A stretch of 64,000 nt of DNA from Darksidea phi (lineage: Eukaryota > Ascomycota > Dothideomycetes > Pleosporales > Lentitheciaceae), in contig JASJFT010000002.1 in the NCBI GenBank assembly GCA_030770425.1, positions 434,001 through 498,000 on the forward strand, in the 5' to 3' direction. Positions 61,002 to 64,000 of the stretch are shown here, in pieces (the first letter of the stretch is position 1; each line of letters starts with the position of its first letter). The translations under genes and the position numbers were made by a program. The notes beneath the pieces are model-generated. The model did no database searches. It had not been told where the DNA came from and saw only the letters and a list, made by a program, of their open reading frames with translations.

Positions 61002-61945
61002 ACAGCTGACCCGCATCCATCACTCGTCTGGTAACTTTCGCATCGCCCAAAAGCATGATGTTCTTGCGCTGAAAAGGCCTTGATCGCGTGCTTGACCACT
61101 ATTTGTCATCGCGGAATCCCTCGCTCGTCCTGTACACCAGCACATGTGTAACCCGCTCTCTAGCTCGCCAGCGTCTAACATGATTTCGGGTGTCTCGGCG
61201 TTATTCGCTTAGTGGAGCGGGCATTTTAATCCGATGACGAACCAGCGCGATGTGAAAAAACATCAGCTGTATATCTCTTTTCTTCTTTCTTCTCGGTGTA
61301 TACCACAATCGGACGGCCTCTCACGCTAGATTCTTCTTCCCATCTTGGCGACGGCTATCTGGCGTATCTGAAATTCTTGGGATGCTGGAATGCTCACATG
61401 AGTATCTTCGATCGCTAGTTACAGTCGGTGTTTCGGTCGGATTCCGTAGTGATGAAGGCCATTTTAAGGCACAATTATCGAAGAAGGGGAAAATGCATGT
61501 ATGGGCCTCCTCTAATTCGGCGACGATCTGAGGAGGTCATCTATATTAAAAGCGATTCGTGGTAGAAAATTTTGACCAATCATATAAACGGTTTGGTGCT
61601 TTCTAAGTGATATACATGCCTAATGCAGCCGCCGTGGAGTATGACTACCTCGAAACCGCCTCACTATAATACACTATGATACGTGGGAAAAATTTTGATT
61701 CTACAAAGGGTAGTGACATCTAGTCGAGTTGGAAAGTCGCATAATGAGCACTTCTTGCATACATCTCCGAGTGCGAGCTCAGCTCAGTCCCATCCCGCAA
61801 CATGGGGTATCTACATTAAAGACGGGGTTTCAATAGAATAATAATAAAAAAGTCAGCGCCAGCTTTTTGTCCAAGCAAAATGTGAAATGATAATGTCATC
61901 AAACGCAAGGTGGTATCCCCCATCTCCAAATACTTCTAATCCTTT
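61002..61945. other. Convergent intergenic region
   Basis: AT-richer 0.94 kb between the 3' ends of the Edc4-like and DUF7053-type genes, likely the two 3' UTRs. No ORF over 60 codons, no repeat. Confidence 0.55.
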
Positions 61946-63414
61946 CTAGCCAGGCAGCTCAGCGGGAAACTTCATCTGGGTACCCAATACTGGACTCTCC
62001 TCCGAATACACCTGAGTGCCTGGTAACTCAGCTAACGGTGGCGCAAGTGTTCGATATGCGCTTGACTCACGGGACCTTGAGCGTTCGCGGGGTGTATATG
62101 TTGACGCTGGTAGATATGTTGTGGCTGGCAATGTAGCCGGTGTATATGTTGTTGGGGGGAGGTATGTAGTCGCTGGTAACGTGGCTAGGCTTTGTTGCTC
62201 ATCGCCTGGCCTGGCTGTCGCGACGGTCGAGGATCGTGGGCGGTTCGACTCCGGAAACGCAGCAGGGCTTTCTGGCGATTGACGTTTAAAGCGGAAGGAA
62301 TCGCTATGATTACAATCTTGCGAGTGGGTGTGCTTATGCTGAATTTTGCGTTGTTGAAACTGCGATGGGGGGGAAGGTAGAGGTTTGTCTAGGAAGTTGG
62401 GCGGTGGAGATGAAATTGCAAGGTTGCTTTGCGAGGTAAGGGTCGAGGCTTGAGATAGACCGGGACTGTGCATGGGGCTTTGGTTGCTACTATTGTTTGA
62501 GGAGATGCTTTGGTGGTATAGACGGTGTGGGGGTGACATGTGAGATGAACTCCCCGAGTGTCGTTCTTGTTGATTTTCTTGGTAGACGGGAGGCTGTTGG
62601 TGCTGCTGGTTTTGAAATACTGAGACTTGCGTTTGCTCTTCCTGGCATCCCAAGTGCTGTGGATGCTGCGATGCTTCACCAAAATAATCGCTTTCCTGTC
62701 CCGGCTGTGGATGTTCCACTGGCGTATACCCGGGCGGCGGCGCAATAAAGATACTCCCGTGCCCCATCCTCTCGCCTGGGGCCACCTCTTTCAGCATCTT
62801 CAGTCTCGCATTTGCCGCTTCGCTCTCAAGTATATGCGCTTTCTCCACCAACCGATCTACTAGTTTCGCATGGCTCTCTTTGAACGTCTTCTTCACAAAA
62901 CCCATCATCATGATGTTGCACTTCATACGCACATCTTCCCGGATATACAGCCCTTCTCGCGGCGCACCGATGCCTAGTTCCACCGGAACTTTTGGTTCGC
63001 CGGGGAGAGAGCCGCCAACGCTCCATTTCGCGCGAATGTCGAGGCCTAGGGGCGCGTAGACATGAGTTTGGAGGCCCTCGGGGAGGTCGTGGAAGCAGGC
63101 GTGGTAGGAGACGGAGCCGTTTGCTAGACCGCCAGGGAGGTAGGACACTTTGTCTACCTATCAATCAGTATACCGTAAAGGTCGAAAGGGTAATGAAGCC
63201 TCCAGAGGCAGACGTACACACCTTTGATAGTATACCACGTCGAATAGAACTCTTCCGCTGGCGCATAGTTTGGTGGCTTACACCGGAACCTCTCCACCAC
63301 CAACGGATTCAATTCAATCATCTCGGTATGATTGTGGTAAGTCTCTAGCACGCTCTGCCTAGTGATGCCCGCTGGTAGCGGGGTGATGCTCGTAAATACC
63401 GATGTCCTAGACAT
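61946..63414 (-). CDS. DUF7053-type fungal protein with disordered C-terminus
   Basis: Exons 63222-63414 and 61946-63153 (68-bp intron; acceptor GGTAG chosen because it restores WYTIKDKVSYLPGG) give 466 aa. The N-terminal domain (residues 1-165) matches what I know as the fungal DUF7053 family, thought to have a START-like lipid-binding fold: TSITPLPAGI, ETYHNHTEMIELNPLVVERF, ACFHDLPEGLQTHVYAPLGLDI, GGSLPGEP, and the hydrophobic end NIMMMGFVKKTFKESHAKLVDRL. Function unknown. The C-terminal 300 residues are disordered, rich in Gln, Ser, Pro and His, with a tandem repeat of TLPATTYLPxxTYTP (two copies, coded near 62085-62190). The start is the Met of MSRTSVFTSI. Confidence 0.85.
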
Positions 63415-64000
63415 CTTTGGTGCTGAAAGCCAACACTAGCAACGAACAGTCCGCCACCTTAATCAATCGCGATCTCTAATCAAGTAGTGGCAGTTCAAGA
63501 GTGAGTTCAGTAGTACAATATGTTTCGCGACATGCGTGTGTGCAAGGCAATTGGTGTCGCAAAAAGCCGTTGAGCAGCGCGTAGAACGAGGTGAAGGAAA
63601 CGCAGGAAAGAGTGAACAGAAAGAGAAGGGCGTGGGTGCCCCGTGGTACTTGTTTCGCGCACGGAAGGATGCCCCAAGGCTACCCGTCTTCGAGCGGGCG
63701 CCGACGAAAGTCGCAAAAGCCACGATTCAAGCCCCTGCAGGAACCTCAAAACCTTAGTCTCAGCACCAAGATCCGTCCAGTAAAGGTGCCAATGTTTTCA
63801 CACTGCGGCTATACTACTCCGCCATGCGGGGTGCGAAGGAAAATCATTCTGCTGCGCATGGTGGAGGCTTTGCGATCCGGATCATCGCCCTTCCGCATCA
63901 AAGCGGACGAGGTGCAAATGCGGGCCGTCGAACGACAATAGTGTTAAATCGGCCTCAAAGCAGGTTGACTTGGCTGACAATAGCAGGGATGATTATTTAT
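63415..64000. other. Right-edge flank, no supported gene
   Basis: Upstream region of the DUF7053-type gene. A 116-codon frame on + (63591-63941) and 80-86-codon frames on - overlap and show no motifs. Confidence 0.45.

Noticed and set aside
62242..62252. GGTTCGACTCC, a perfect match to a tRNA B-box
   Set aside because: It lies inside the DUF7053-type coding exon and no A-box or foldable cloverleaf lies upstream.

Overview
The window is nuclear DNA of a filamentous ascomycete (Pezizomycotina; Dothideomycetes is my best guess, from overall resemblance only). The reasons are the genes themselves (a VeA velvet regulator, a truncated Zn2Cys6 transcription factor, a DUF7053-type protein, Mid1), the many short GT-AG introns of about 41-125 bp, often with CTGAC/CTAAC-like branch sites, and well-spaced genes on both strands. 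There are no operons, rRNA genes, CRISPR arrays, recognisable transposons or convincing tRNAs.

Layout: (1) 1-1257 (-) 5' part of a Zn2Cys6 transcription factor running off the left edge; 2192-2467 (+) a doubtful small ORF. (2) 2823-4192 (-) a Gln-rich protein I do not recognise. (3) 6492-8807 (-) a long-chain acyl-CoA synthetase ending in the peroxisomal signal AKL. (4) 10010-11690 (-) O-acetylhomoserine sulfhydrylase. (5) 13910-15736 (-) VeA with a 5'-UTR intron and a GC-rich upstream block. (6) 19026-20299 (-) an unrecognised protein. (7) 21093-23102 (+) Mid1 calcium-channel subunit. (8) 23482-23862 (-) Spt4. (9) 24759-26349 (+) TPR-containing PP5-type phosphatase. (10) 29072-31103 (-) tubulin-folding cofactor B with two unusually long introns. 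(11) about 34112-35784 (+) a Myb-repeat protein whose first exon is unresolved. (12) 40626-43232 (-) CENP-C/Mif2. (13) 44553-45447 (-) seven-knuckle CCHC protein (Gis2/Byr3/CNBP). (14) 46275-47965 (-) F-box protein with a WD-like C-terminal part, divergent from (15) 48212-50664 (+) Sae2/CtIP. (16) 52749-53658 (-) Erd2 HDEL receptor, divergent by 220 bp from (17) 53879-56094 (+) GH85 endo-beta-N-acetylglucosaminidase. (18) 56600-61001 (+) Edc4/Ge-1-like decapping scaffold. (19) 61946-63414 (-) DUF7053-type protein.

In every complete multi-exon model the chosen exons sum to a whole number of codons and restore conserved motifs across the joins. Functionally this is a mixed housekeeping neighbourhood (gene expression, centromere, DNA repair, secretory pathway, sulfur and lipid metabolism) plus development regulators (VeA, Myb, Zn2Cys6). 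Only the Erd2/GH85 pair suggests a local functional link. Several long gene-free stretches (35.8-40.6 kb, 31.1-34.1 kb, 26.4-29.1 kb, 50.7-52.7 kb) show nothing I can name. I did not find a clearly new biological system; the best leads are the unrecognised genes, the intron-split zinc knuckles, the long introns of cofactor B and the shared Erd2/GH85 promoter.
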